From: Nocardia niigatensis NBRC 100131
GTDB lineage: Bacteria > Actinomycetota > Actinomycetes > Mycobacteriales > Mycobacteriaceae
Length of the DNA: 64,000 bases
Assembly: GCF_000308655.1 (NCBI RefSeq)
Contig: NZ_BAGC01000053.1
Location: 124,001-188,000 of the forward strand
Direction: 5' to 3'
In this document: piece by piece, positions 41,517 to 51,017 of the stretch
How positions within the stretch are numbered: the stretch's first letter is position 1
Layout of the letters: the number at the start of each line of letters is the position of its first letter
Translations under genes and position numbers: made by a program
Notes under the pieces: model-generated
What the model saw: only the letters and a program-made list of their open reading frames with translations
What the model was told of the DNA's origin: nothing
The model's database searches: none

Positions 41517-44500
41517 ATGGCGACGCATACGTGGGAAACCGAACAGCGGCACCGCATCGACCAGGTCTTCACCGACCAGCAGGTGCGCGATGCCATGCCA
41601 TCGGAGGAGGTCATCGCCGCCGCCGCGCGGCGCGGCCTGCGACTGGCCCAGATGGTCGACACCGTCGCGGCCGGGTATGCCGACAGGCCGGCCTTGGGTA
41701 TGCGCGGTAGCGAACTCGGCACCGACGCCGCCGGGCGCCGGGTCCGTCGGCTGTTGCCGCGCTTCGACACCATGACCTACCGGGAATTGTGGTCGCAGGT
41801 GGGCGCGCTGGGCGCCGTGTGGCACCGAGACCCACAGTATCCGGCGCGTGCCGGTGACTTCGTCGCGATCCTCGGGTTCACCAGCCCCGGCTACATCACG
41901 ATCGACTTCGCCTGCACCCGGCAGGGCGCGGTATCGGTGCCACTGCAGGTGAGCGCGACGCCCGCGCAGTGGGCGGCGATCCTCGCCGAGACCTGCCCGC
42001 GGGTGTTCGCCAGCAGCCTGGAGATGCTCGCCGGGGCCGTGGACGCGGTGCTGGCCGGAACCGCCGCTCCGCAGCAACTGCTGGTCTTCGACTACCACCC
42101 CGAGGACGACAGCGACCGTGCCGCCATGGAGGACGCCCGCCACCGCCTGGCGCAGGCCGGCAGTCCCATCGTGGTGGCCGAGCTGAACACCGTGCTCGAC
42201 CGAGGCAGCAGCCTGTCTCCCGCCCCGTTGTTCGTGCCCGCCGCCGGCGAGAATCCGCTGTCCATGCTCATCTATACCTCCGGCAGCACCGGCACCCCGA
42301 AGGGCGCGATGTATACCGAGCAGATGCTGGCCGCGATGTGGCGTACCCGCTTCGGAACCGATGGCATTTCGCTGCCCGCGATCGAGCTCAACTACATGCC
42401 ACAGAGCCATCTGGCGGGGCGGATGCAGGTGGTCAGCACGCTGATGCGTGGTGGCACCGCGTATTTCACCGCCGGCAGCCACATGTCCACCCTGTTCGAC
42501 GATTTCGCGCTGGTGCGGCCCACCGAGGTGTCCTTCGTGCCGCGGGTGTGCGATCTGGTATTCCAGGAGTTCGTCAGCGAGGTGGAACAGCGCGTCGCGG
42601 ACGGCGCCGACCGCACCACCGCCGAGCGTGAGGTGCGAATCGATCTGCGGGAGCGGCAGTTCGGTGGCCGCGTGCTGGCGATGAGTTGCGGGACCGCGCC
42701 GCTGTCCGCGGAGACGCGGGCCTTCATCGAGTCCGTGTTCGAACTGCCGCTGCACGACGGGTACGGTTCCACCGAGGCCGGAGGCATCATGCGGGACAAC
42801 CACATTCACCGACCCCAGGTGCTGGACTACAAGCTCGCCGACGTGCCCGAACTCGGCTACCACCACGACGACCGGCCGCATCCACGCGGCGAGTTGCTGG
42901 TGAAGACGATGACGATGTTCCCCGGGTACTACAAGCGGCCCGAGCTCAGCGCGGAGGTGTTCGACGCCGATGGCTTCTACCGCACCGGCGACATCATGGC
43001 CGAGATCAGCCCCGACGAACTGGTGTATGTGGACCGGCGGAACAACGTGCTGAAGCTCTCACAGGGCGAATTCGTCGCCGTGTCCCAGCTGGAGGCCGTA
43101 TACGCGATCAGCGCGCTGGTCCGGCAGATCTACGTGTACGGCTCGAGCGAGCGCGCCTACGTGCTCGCGGTGGTGGTGCCCACCGACGAGGCGCTGCATG
43201 CGCATCCGGACGATCTGAAGGCCGCCGTCCTGCAGTCGCTGCAGAAGATCGCGCAGGATGCCGGGCTGGCCTCCTACGAGATACCGCGCGACATCATCAT
43301 CGAGACGCGCCCGTTCACCCGCGCCGAAGGGCTACTGTCCGGCGTCGGAAAACTGTTGCGGCCCAAGCTGAAGCAGCGCTACGGGGAGCGGCTGGAGGAA
43401 CTCTACCGGGAGCTGGAGCGCCAGCAGACCGACGAATTGACCGCGTTGCGAAGCGGTATCGGTGACCGGCCGGTGCCAGAGATCGTGCACCGGGCGGTGC
43501 GGGCACTACTGGGCTGCGCCGACGCCGATATCCGGCCCGACTCGCACTTCGGCGATCTCGGCGGAGATTCGCTGTCGGCGCTGTCGCTGTCCAACCTGCT
43601 GCAGGAGATCTTCGGGATACAGGTGCCCGTCGGCGTGATCGTCAGTCCCGCGGTCGATCTGCAACAGCTGGCCGGATACCTCGAGGAGGAGCAGGTTACC
43701 GCAGGGCGGCGCGCGACCGCGGTCTCGGTGCACGGCACCGGCGATCGGATCCGCGCCGCCGACCTCACACTGGAGAAGTTCATCGACACCGGCACTCTGG
43801 AGGCCGCGCCCGCGCTGCCGGCGGCGGCCACGACGCCGCGGACCGTGCTGCTCACCGGCGCCAACGGATACCTGGGCCGGTTCCTGTGCCTGCGCTGGCT
43901 GGAGCGGCTGGACGCCGTCGACGGCGCGCTGACCTGCATCATCCGCGGCAAGGACGCGGACGCGGCGCGCGCACGGCTGGACGCGGTGTTCGACTCGGGC
44001 GATCCGGCGCTGTTACGGCACTACCGGGAGCTGTCCGAACGCCGGCTGCAAGTGCTACCCGGCGATATCGGTTACCCGAATCTCGGTCTGACGGAAAAGG
44101 ATTGGCAGCGGCTGGCGGACACCGCCGACATGGTCGTGCATCCCGCCGCGCTGGTGAACCATGTGCTGCCCTACGACCAGCTGTTCGGCCCCAACGTCGT
44201 CGGCACCGCGGAGGTGATCCGGCTGGCCCTGACCGCCAGGCGCAAGCCGGTTACGTACCTGTCCTCGGTGGCGGTGGCCGGCCAGGTGCCGCCCGGGAAG
44301 TTCGCCGAGAACGGCGACATCCGCGAGATGAGCCCGGAGCGGACACTCGACACCAGCTACGCCAACGGCTACGGCAACAGCAAGTGGGCCGGCGAGGTGC
44401 TGCTACGGGACGCGCACGAGCGGTTCGGGCTGCCGGTGGCGGTGTTCCGCTCCGACATGATCCTCGCGCACAGCTATTACGCCGGGCAGCTCAATGTGAC

Positions 44501-45029
44501 CGACATGTTCACCAGGCTGCTCCTCAGCATCCTGGTGACCGGCATGGCACCGAAGTCGTTCTACCGCACAGACTCCGGCGGCCATCGGCAGCGGGCGCAC
44601 TACGACGGCCTGCCCGCAGACTTCACCGCCGAGGCGATCGTCGCCCTAGGCGGCCGCGCCGCCGGCGGCTATCAGAGCTTCGACGTCCTGAACCCCTACG
44701 ACGACGGCATCTCCCTGGACCAATTCGTCGACTGGCTCATCGACGAGGGCCACCCCGTCCAACGCTTCGACGACTACAGCGAATGGCTGTCCCGCTTCGA
44801 GAGCGCCCTGCTGGCCCTACCCCAGCAGCAACGCCAGCAATCCGTCCTCCCGCTTCTGGACGCCTACCGCACCCCCGCCGAACCCACCCGAGGCTCCGTG
44901 CTCCCCGCCGACCTCTTCCGCATCGCCGTGCAGCAGGCCAATCTCGGCCCCGACGCCGACATCCCCCACCTTTCCCCCGCCCTTGTCCACAAGTACGTCG
45001 ACGACCTACACCTGCTGAAGCTCCTCTGA
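41517..45029 (+). CDS. car: Carboxylic acid reductase
   Basis: A 1170-residue ATP/NADPH-dependent reductase of acids to aldehydes. Adenylation domain (1-~650): LIYTSGSTGTPKGAMYTEQM, ELNYMPQSHLAGRMQVVSTL, YGSTEAGGIM, YRTGDIMAEI and the long NVLKLSQGEFVAVSQLEA hinge region. Carrier domain: HFGDLGGDSLSALSLSNLL with phosphopantetheine Ser685. Reductase domain (~770 on): TVLLTGANGYLGRFLCLRWL with the NADPH GxxGxxG, VVHPAALVNHVLPYDQLFGP, and the Tyr/Lys region NGYGNSKWAGEVLLRDAHER. It needs a phosphopantetheinyl transferase, not found in this window. ATG 41517 has AGGGAGA 6 bases upstream. Similar in size and motifs to Nocardia iowensis CAR. Confidence 0.96.
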   Translation: MATHTWETEQRHRIDQVFTDQQVRDAMPSEEVIAAAARRGLRLAQMVDTVAAGYADRPALGMRGSELGTDAAGRRVRRLLPRFDTMTYRELWSQVGALGAVWHRDPQYPARAGDFVAILGFTSPGYITIDFACTRQGAVSVPLQVSATPAQWAAILAETCPRVFASSLEMLAGAVDAVLAGTAAPQQLLVFDYHPEDDSDRAAMEDARHRLAQAGSPIVVAELNTVLDRGSSLSPAPLFVPAAGENPLSMLIYTSGSTGTPKGAMYTEQMLAAMWRTRFGTDGISLPAIELNYMPQSHLAGRMQVVSTLMRGGTAYFTAGSHMSTLFDDFALVRPTEVSFVPRVCDLVFQEFVSEVEQRVADGADRTTAEREVRIDLRERQFGGRVLAMSCGTAPLSAETRAFIESVFELPLHDGYGSTEAGGIMRDNHIHRPQVLDYKLADVPELGYHHDDRPHPRGELLVKTMTMFPGYYKRPELSAEVFDADGFYRTGDIMAEISPDELVYVDRRNNVLKLSQGEFVAVSQLEAVYAISALVRQIYVYGSSERAYVLAVVVPTDEALHAHPDDLKAAVLQSLQKIAQDAGLASYEIPRDIIIETRPFTRAEGLLSGVGKLLRPKLKQRYGERLEELYRELERQQTDELTALRSGIGDRPVPEIVHRAVRALLGCADADIRPDSHFGDLGGDSLSALSLSNLLQEIFGIQVPVGVIVSPAVDLQQLAGYLEEEQVTAGRRATAVSVHGTGDRIRAADLTLEKFIDTGTLEAAPALPAAATTPRTVLLTGANGYLGRFLCLRWLERLDAVDGALTCIIRGKDADAARARLDAVFDSGDPALLRHYRELSERRLQVLPGDIGYPNLGLTEKDWQRLADTADMVVHPAALVNHVLPYDQLFGPNVVGTAEVIRLALTARRKPVTYLSSVAVAGQVPPGKFAENGDIREMSPERTLDTSYANGYGNSKWAGEVLLRDAHERFGLPVAVFRSDMILAHSYYAGQLNVTDMFTRLLLSILVTGMAPKSFYRTDSGGHRQRAHYDGLPADFTAEAIVALGGRAAGGYQSFDVLNPYDDGISLDQFVDWLIDEGHPVQRFDDYSEWLSRFESALLALPQQQRQQSVLPLLDAYRTPAEPTRGSVLPADLFRIAVQQANLGPDADIPHLSPALVHKYVDDLHLLKLL

Positions 45030-45114
45030 CCCCAGCAGAGGACCAGGTCGGTCAGCCGGTCCCCATCGATGTGAATTCTGACCAGCCACCGGCGCGCTCG
45101 TTCGGGGGCAATGC

Positions 45115-45263
45115 CGGCCCTGCTTCCGCAGCGTCTCAGCGGTCATACCCCGCCGGGCCGAGACCGCCTCGATCGCGGCCCACTCGCTGTCGTAGTCGTC
45201 GCGGTGATCGACGACCAGCCGAACCGCCTTGGCCCTGGTCGCTTCGTCGTACTTCGCAGGCAT
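45115..45263 (-). pseudogene. IS3-type transposase OrfA, N-terminal fragment
   Basis: ATG 45263 begins PAKYDEATRAKAVRLVVDHR, then YDSEWAAIEAVSARRGMTAE and TLRK: the helix-turn-helix start of IS3 OrfA. After TLRK similarity stops (RKQGRHCPRTSAPVAGQNSH is unrelated), so the element is broken near 45115. Together with 41024-41206 it brackets car. Confidence 0.65.
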
Positions 45264-45796
45264 GAAGCGCCCGTCTTTCCCGAGAAAGAAGGTGAGCACC
45301 AAACCTGGTGCGATTCACTCCATCGCCGCAGTAGTTCGTCGGGCGTCCGCACCCGCGGCGCCCATGCCGCGGCTCCCGCTTTGCTCGCCGCCAGATCGTT
45401 GGGTTCGAGCGAGAGGAACAGGATGCTCGTGGGGCCTGGTGGGGCACCGTGCTGGGCAGCGACTTGGCTGAGGATCGCGCGGAACATCTGCTCACGTGTG
45501 CGCCCGTCGGCGTTCGTGGTGCCCGATCTCGGTGGGGACGTTAATCAGCCCATTGGGCGCTGACCACCGCAAGGTGAGGATGTAGGGAGGTGCCGAACGG
45601 GTCATTCTCGGGAGCGAGTCAAGCCAGGGTTGTGGACGATGCACAGGTTTCCGATTCCCTGACCGATTCGGCGGCCGATCCCCAGTGGCGAATTCTCTGC
45701 AATACTTTGCCACTGCTCGACCCGCCTGACAGGTCGGGCACTGTCCTCGACTCGCTGCCACGTCCAGCGTGCCCAGCGGCCGTAACAAGGAGTTCT
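45264..45796. other. Gap with frameshifted relic
   Basis: On the minus strand one frame gives AILSQVAAQHGAPPGPTSIL and FLSLEPNDLAASKAGAAAWA (about 45310-45487). Another, upstream, gives YILTLRWSAPNGLINVPTEI (about 45520-45590). They may be parts of one broken gene, not recognised. A GTG-start lipoprotein follows on the plus strand. Confidence 0.35.
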
Positions 45797-46276
45797 GTGT
45801 ACAACCATGCCATTTCGGCCGGACCGTTCACGCGTCGCCTTGTGGTCCTGATCGGCGTCGCCTGCGCCGTGGCCGGTTGCGGGGTCGCCACCGACACGGC
45901 ACATCCGACAACGACGGTCTTGAAATCTCTCACGCTGGCCACCGTTCCGCAAACAACGACCGTTGCGCCATCGAGCACTCCTGACCCGACGCTACTGCCC
46001 CTCACAACGATTCCTCCCACGACGACGGCTGTGCCGGCGTCCCCGGCGGCTGTCATGCCCGCCGTCGTGTGCATGAATCTGCAGGACGCACAGAACAAGA
46101 TCCACGCGGCTGGTGTCTTCTACTCCCGATCGAAGGACTACACGGGCAAGGGCCGCCACCAGATCATCGATCGCAACTGGATCGTGGTCGCCCAATCCCC
46201 CTCCCCGGGAACCCCTTTCGGTGAGGGCGATGCGGTCCTGTCCGTTGTCAAATATGGCGAACCCAACAACTGCTGA
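45797..46276 (+). CDS. Secreted lipoprotein with PASTA-like domain
   Basis: A 159-residue protein starting at GTG 45797 with AAGGAG 4 bases upstream. Signal sequence FTRRLVVLIGVACAVAGCG ends in a lipobox (VAGC, Cys about 26), so the mature protein should be acylated at that Cys. A Thr/Pro/Ser-rich spacer (about 30-85) leads to a C-terminal domain of about 70 residues (VVCMNLQDAQNKIHAAGVFY, VVAQSPSPGTPFGEGDAVLS) with PASTA character: AQ..I..AG and the Q.P.PG...G turn. Two Cys (in VVCMN and the C-terminal NNC) may form a disulfide. PASTA domains bind cell-wall fragments or other proteins. Confidence 0.75.
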   Translation: MYNHAISAGPFTRRLVVLIGVACAVAGCGVATDTAHPTTTVLKSLTLATVPQTTTVAPSSTPDPTLLPLTTIPPTTTAVPASPAAVMPAVVCMNLQDAQNKIHAAGVFYSRSKDYTGKGRHQIIDRNWIVVAQSPSPGTPFGEGDAVLSVVKYGEPNNC

Positions 46277-47762
46277 CGCCATCAATCCTTCTCCAGAACG
46301 CACGATCAGCTAGCAACTCTGGGTACCCGACAGGGCTTTCGCCGCGTTTTGAACACGGGACCAGCAAGCGGATCATCGAGCGCGCCCTCGCTGACCACAG
46401 ATCAGTAGTCCGCATGGATGCCCGGTTGAGGACGCATGGATAGCATGCCTGACTCAGATTGACAGCGCGACAACGGATCTACTGTGATCTGAAAAAGTGA
46501 CTACACCGGCGCCTCGTCGCCGGCTGAACCGTCTCACCAGGGGACTTCGACGACCACAACCGGCTCCCCAGCGCGAACCGAGCCTGAACCAGAACCAGAG
46601 TCGGAACCAACTCCCGAGACCGATCCACGCCACGACCGACTCGGTCGGATAGACAAGGCGGCGACATGGGACGGCCGGCTGAAGCTCGGCGCGATCGTGA
46701 CTGTCCCGTACACGCCGCCCCGGGGAACCAAGCCGCTCCGGCACACGCGCCGCTCAGGGGCGGCGGAACGACAGAATCTGCTGTGCTGCAACAGAGTTCG
46801 CCACCACAGATCTGAAAGGTTGTCGCCTGGAGCGCCACACGGAAATGAGGGCCGGCTCCCTACGAGCGACTGGGTCCCTGCAACCCGAAATCGAGGGCAA
46901 GGCGAATTTCGTTCATCCCGGGTAGCGTGCGCCACGGTCCACGCTTGTCGACGTGATCGAATCCGCTGCGGCGCCGACGAGCGAAGGCTCGGTCGAATCG
47001 GCGGCCGGTGCCTCGCCGCCGCGATTGCGGCCGGCCCCTGCGACGGGGCCGACGCACAGCCCCCTATCGGTGTGGAGTGTTCATGTAGGCGGATCCTGCA
47101 CTCGCCATTGCGGCGGCCTTACCGAGCAGATCGAAGAGGACTCCGATGATTGCCATGTTGATCGTGTTCCTAACTGCCAGCGTATTGGTGGATCTTTATT
47201 CCGATGACAACCGATATCACACGGCCGCCTGTCCCGCACCTCACCAGTTTCGCGCCGCGGCGGCTTAAATCTGTCGGCGGATCGGTCACTGAATCGGTCG
47301 AGCGCAGCGCACGGCACCTTGTCGACGTCAAGCGTTCATGGACGATTTCGATTGACAGAGCGACCGGTATGAGGAAACAGAGAAAGAACAGTCGCGGAAT
47401 TCGAAGGCAACGAAGTCGCATGATGCGAGATTCGCCACATCACTACTCGTTCCGGCATCAAGAATTAAATGGGTCATCGAATGGGTCATCGAATCGGTCG
47501 CTGCGGGACGGCAAGTCGATACTGTCGCGCTGACCAGCGCTTACTGGTTCACGGCGTGCAATTCTTACTGTCCAGTACATTTTGCGAACCCTGATGATAG
47601 GCAGTAACGTCTCACAAAACTGCGTAATCCGAGCAGGACCGCGAGCTCTCGCGCTCATCACGTTCGCTGCCGGGGAGGAATCAGTTCACCAGCGAACAGA
47701 TGCGACGCCACTAACGGGAGTGGGGCGTCGAACGCGTCTGTCGGAAAGTATCAGGGGAGTTC
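46277..47762. other. 1.5-kb gap with relics and short repeats
   Basis: No intact gene. A plus-strand frame from 46493 starts after a stop and reads GASSPAEPSHQGTSTTTTGS, then an Glu/Pro-rich run (EPEPEPESEPTPETDP) and LKLGAIVTVPYTPPRGTK: probably the remains of a secreted Pro-rich protein. GC falls toward 47,500. A 12-base motif recurs at 47281-47300 and 47469-47492 (see repeat entry). The plus-strand frame at 47204-47533 is not convincing. Confidence 0.4.
47469..47492 (+). repeat. Tandem 12-base repeat
   Basis: ATGGGTCATCGA occurs twice in tandem (47469-47480, 47481-47492), followed by the variant ATCGGTCGCTGC. Related 12-mers ATCGGTCACTGA and ATCGGTCGAGCG are in tandem at 47281-47304. Role unknown. 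Confidence 0.6.
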
Positions 47763-49352
47763 ATGACAGCGGTCGTTGCGGTTCATACCGAGCCGGAAGG
47801 CATTCCGAATACCCACCCACCGTTTGCTTTCCGTGGCGTCGCGTTGATGTCTGCGATCTCCGCGATAGTGTTGACGGTGACAGCGGGGCGTTATGAGTTC
47901 TTCGGCGACGAACTCTATTTCCTTTCCGCCGGACGACGACTCGACTACACCTATGCGGATCAGGGCGTGGTGGTGGCCTTGTTCGCCCACATCGCGGACG
48001 TGCTCGCGCCGGGATCGGTGACGGCGGTGCGGTTCCCGGCCGTCGTGATGGGCGTGGGTGCGATCGTGGTGTCGGCGCTGATCGCCTACGAACTCCGGGG
48101 CAGCCGCCGCGTCCAGCTGCTCGCCGCGGGCACCTACGGGACGTCCTACCTGCTGGTGACCCAGTGCGCGTTGAGCACGTTCTCCTTCGACGCCACCCTC
48201 ACGGCCGTGATCACCTGGTTGTTCATCCGCTGGGTTCGTACCCGTCAGGACTGGCTGATCGTCGTGGCGGGATTGGTTGCGGCCCTTGACATGCAGGTGA
48301 AGTGGATGATCCCACTGGTGTGGGCGTGCCTCGGTCTGGCCGTCATCCTGTGTGGTCCCCGGGAGGTCTTGCGCCGCCCCGCGTTGTGGGTGGCCACCGG
48401 CATCCTCGCCTTGTCGCTGGTCCCGATCCTGTACTGGCAGTCGCGGCACAACTGGCCGCAGCTGGCCATGGGCCCGATCATCGGCGCGGAGCAGGACGCC
48501 ACGGGTTACGGTCCGCCGGGATTCTTCCCGCAGTGGCTCGGATTCGCCGGCTTCCTGGGCACAGTGCTGATCGCGATCGGGTTCTGGTCGGTGATCAAGC
48601 TGGAGTCGCTGCGTCCGTATCGCTTCATCGCGGTCGCCCTGCTGCTGATGACCGCCTTCGTCGTCATCACGCACGGCCGGCCGTACTACCCGACTGGCTT
48701 CTTCCCCGCCATGTTCGCGATCGGGGCCGTCGGCCTGTGGCAGTATCCCCGGAAACGGTGGATGAACCTGGCGATGGCTCCGATCGTCGTGCTCACGGTG
48801 GTGACGTTCATCGGCACACTCACCCTCCTGCCGCTGCCTCCCGACTGGCGCAGCCAGACTCAGAACGCCATCGATCTCGGCATCCGGTCGGCGTTCTGGG
48901 GAACCACCAATTGGTCGCGCATGGTTTCGGCCGTCGACGCCGGTTACGAGACGCTGACGCCTGAGGAGAAGGCGCACTCCGCGATCGTCACCCAGGGCTA
49001 TTGGCAGGGAGGCGCGGTCGAGGAGTTCGGCGGGAGGTACCACCTGCCGGCCACCTACAGTCCGAGCCGAGGCTTCGGATTCTTCGGCCCGCCACCGGAT
49101 TCGGCGACCACGGTGATCTACGTCGGCCTGGACACCGCCGAGCCCAACCTGCGATCCCATTTCGCCGAGGTCGAACGCACGGGGCAACTCGACGATCCCA
49201 TGGGCATCCCCGGCATCGACCGCATGGTCGCCGTCTGGAAATGCAAAGGGCCGAAACAGCAGTGGTCGATCATATGGGATTCCATGACCACGCTGTACTT
49301 CGATCTCGGCCAGTGGCACGACTCTCGGGCCACTACTCGGCCCACGCACTGA
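47763..49352 (+). CDS. GT39/PMT-like membrane glycosyltransferase
   Basis: A 529-residue polytopic protein. About ten helices (for example RGVALMSAISAIVLTVTAGR, AVRFPAVVMGVGAIVVSALI, IAVALLLMTAFVVITHGRPY) with an early acidic loop YEFFGDELYFLSAGRRLDYT, the catalytic Asp-Glu of the GT-C glycosyltransferases, and YADQGVVVALFAHIADVLAP. The C-terminal 170 residues are a soluble extracytoplasmic domain. It is of the dolichyl-phosphate-mannose/ArnT-like group, which uses polyprenyl-phosphate sugars at the outer face of the membrane. AGGGGAG lies about 5 bases before ATG 47763. Acceptor unknown. Confidence 0.85.
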   Translation: MTAVVAVHTEPEGIPNTHPPFAFRGVALMSAISAIVLTVTAGRYEFFGDELYFLSAGRRLDYTYADQGVVVALFAHIADVLAPGSVTAVRFPAVVMGVGAIVVSALIAYELRGSRRVQLLAAGTYGTSYLLVTQCALSTFSFDATLTAVITWLFIRWVRTRQDWLIVVAGLVAALDMQVKWMIPLVWACLGLAVILCGPREVLRRPALWVATGILALSLVPILYWQSRHNWPQLAMGPIIGAEQDATGYGPPGFFPQWLGFAGFLGTVLIAIGFWSVIKLESLRPYRFIAVALLLMTAFVVITHGRPYYPTGFFPAMFAIGAVGLWQYPRKRWMNLAMAPIVVLTVVTFIGTLTLLPLPPDWRSQTQNAIDLGIRSAFWGTTNWSRMVSAVDAGYETLTPEEKAHSAIVTQGYWQGGAVEEFGGRYHLPATYSPSRGFGFFGPPPDSATTVIYVGLDTAEPNLRSHFAEVERTGQLDDPMGIPGIDRMVAVWKCKGPKQQWSIIWDSMTTLYFDLGQWHDSRATTRPTH

Positions 49353-49839
49353 GCGACAGGACGGCATCACTGCGGATGCTGGGCGAGCGGAGACAGCTGG
49401 TGCCGATGGGCGCGGGTGCGCCCGGTACTGCGGACCCCTAACGACGAGTTCTCTTGCCACAGTGGCGATTCCGGCGGCGTTCAGCTGCCACCGTGGGGCC
49501 TGTGCGACGCGCTGACCGTCGACTACTGCCTCAAAGGCCGGCGGGCACACGATCGCGTCGGCCACCTCGGCGATGGCGCGCAGGGTAGCAGTCCGCCGCG
49601 CCCTCGGTGCATGCGAGCGCGGAGATGTGTGCCGCTCCAGCCACAATGCGAGACCGCCTGTGCTGGTGGGCCCTTGGCAGCCGATCGCCCGGGCCTTATC
49701 AGGTGGACAGCATCACGGGGTCCCGTCACTCGCACTGCAAAATCGAGCTGGGCTTACTGTCTGCCCTGCGCGGGGCCATGCCTGACAGGATCGTGGCGAT
49801 CTGTGTCAGTGGGGCGGGTTGCCATGTGGCTGGAGGACG
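49353..49839. other. Gap with possible relic
   Basis: About 490 bases. A minus-strand frame around 49440-49600 reads LRAIAEVADAIVCPPAFEAV and QLNAAGIATVARELV and may be a gene remnant, but has no start and its frame continues antisense into the glycosyltransferase. Nothing else seen. Confidence 0.35.
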
Positions 49840-50262
49840 ATGGTGGCCATGCAGAGCACACTTATCGATGTGAAGACCGGCGCCGTCGAGGTGGTTCACG
49901 ATCTGACACCGTATTGCGCGGAGTTCCTGCGCGAGGCTGCAGCAGGCCGCGATGGGCTGCTGCACGTTTTCGTCCCGCACGCAACAGCGGGCATTGCGCT
50001 CATCGAACTCGGTGCGGGCAGCGATGTCGATCTCCTCGCCGCCTTGGAGGATCTACTGCCCCGCGATGATCGCTGGCGTCACGCGCACGGCTCGCGCGGG
50101 CACGGACGATCTCACGTCATGCCCGCGCTGATTGCCCCCTACGCGAGCATCCCGGTGCTGGGCGGTGAGATGGCTTTGGGGACCTGGCAATCGGTCGCGA
50201 TGGTCGACCTCAACGTCGACAATCCCGTCCGGCAGGTGCGGCTGTCATTTCTGGTCGGCTGA
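49840..50262 (+). CDS. YjbQ/UPF0047 family protein
   Basis: About 140 residues, full length for the family. Key parts: LLHVFVPHATAGIALIELGA (His in PHATAGI), ALEDLLPRDDRWRHAHGSRG, GRSHVMPALIAPYASIPVLG (second conserved His), and the C-terminal ALGTWQSVAMVDLN. Family members form trimers, and some show weak thiamine-phosphate synthase activity; the true role is open. Start: ATG 49840, GTG 49843 or ATG 49849 are all in frame; GGAGG at 49832-49836 best suits GTG 49843. Confidence 0.88.
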   Translation: MVAMQSTLIDVKTGAVEVVHDLTPYCAEFLREAAAGRDGLLHVFVPHATAGIALIELGAGSDVDLLAALEDLLPRDDRWRHAHGSRGHGRSHVMPALIAPYASIPVLGGEMALGTWQSVAMVDLNVDNPVRQVRLSFLVG

Positions 50263-50548
50263 ACACCGCGGGACCCGCGGGAAAACTGGAGCGTCTACAG
50301 AGCTGGCGCCAGCGTTGTCCCCGGCGTGGACGTGCCCGAGGAGTTCTTCCGCCCGGTCGAAGTAGTCGCCAACGTGGATGCTGTCCGGTGCGAGTAGCCG
50401 AGCCGCTCGCACCAGAAGGCGGCGCATCGGCTGTTGGGCAATTCCGTGCGCGCTCCACCTCGGTCCGAAGCTCGTCCGTGGCTGGTGCCTGGACTCACCC
50501 CGCTGAGACGCTTGACTGGTTCCAAACAGGGGGACAAGACTTCATTGC

Positions 50549-50980
50549 GTGCCTACGGCCACGGAATTCCAGCAGATGCTGCGAGGAGTTTCGCTACGCG
50601 TCACCGCACCGCGGTTGGCAATACTCATCGCGGTGCACGACCACCCGCACGCCGACACTGACTCGATCATCCGAGCAGTGCGATCCCAACTGCCCACGGT
50701 ATCCCATCAGGCGGTGTACGACTCGCTGCACGCACTCACCGCGGTCGGCCTGATCCGGCGTATTCAGCCAGCCGGTTCCCTCGCCCGCTACGAGACCCGG
50801 ATCGGCGACAACCATCACCATCTGGTCTGCCGTGAATGCGGATTGATCGCCGATGTCGACTGCGCGATCGGGGACGCGCCGTGCCTGACCGCGTCCACCG
50901 ATCATGGTTTCGCGATCGACGAGGCCGAGGTCGTGTATTGGGGGCTGTGCCCGGCCTGCGCGCCCGCACAGGCCACCTGA
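50549..50980 (+). CDS. furA: Fur family regulator FurA
   Basis: A 143-residue Fur-type repressor, starting at GTG 50549. Winged helix: LRVTAPRLAILIAVHDHPHA, SHQAVYDSLHALTAVGLIRR. Metal/dimer domain: IGDNHHHLVCRECGLIADVD (HHH-x2-C-x2-C) and a C-terminal LCPACA (C-x2-C), giving the structural zinc site. It lies 37 bases upstream of katG, the conserved furA-katG arrangement of mycobacteria and nocardiae where FurA represses both until peroxide oxidises it. The ribosome site is poor, so translation may start near a leaderless 5' end. Confidence 0.93.
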   Translation: MPTATEFQQMLRGVSLRVTAPRLAILIAVHDHPHADTDSIIRAVRSQLPTVSHQAVYDSLHALTAVGLIRRIQPAGSLARYETRIGDNHHHLVCRECGLIADVDCAIGDAPCLTASTDHGFAIDEAEVVYWGLCPACAPAQAT

Positions 50981-51017
50981 TCAATCGCTTTCGTCCCATG
51001 AATCAGGAAGGAACGCC

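Noticed and set aside
41457..42881. A 474-codon minus-strand frame opposite car
   Set aside because: Antisense to the adenylation domain of car; no domain, composition of a shadow.
47751..49646. A 631-codon open frame on the minus strand
   Set aside because: It is the antisense of the GT39-like glycosyltransferase. Its translation is Arg/His/Gln/Asp-rich without any domain, as expected for a GC-rich shadow; the plus strand has helices and catalytic residues.
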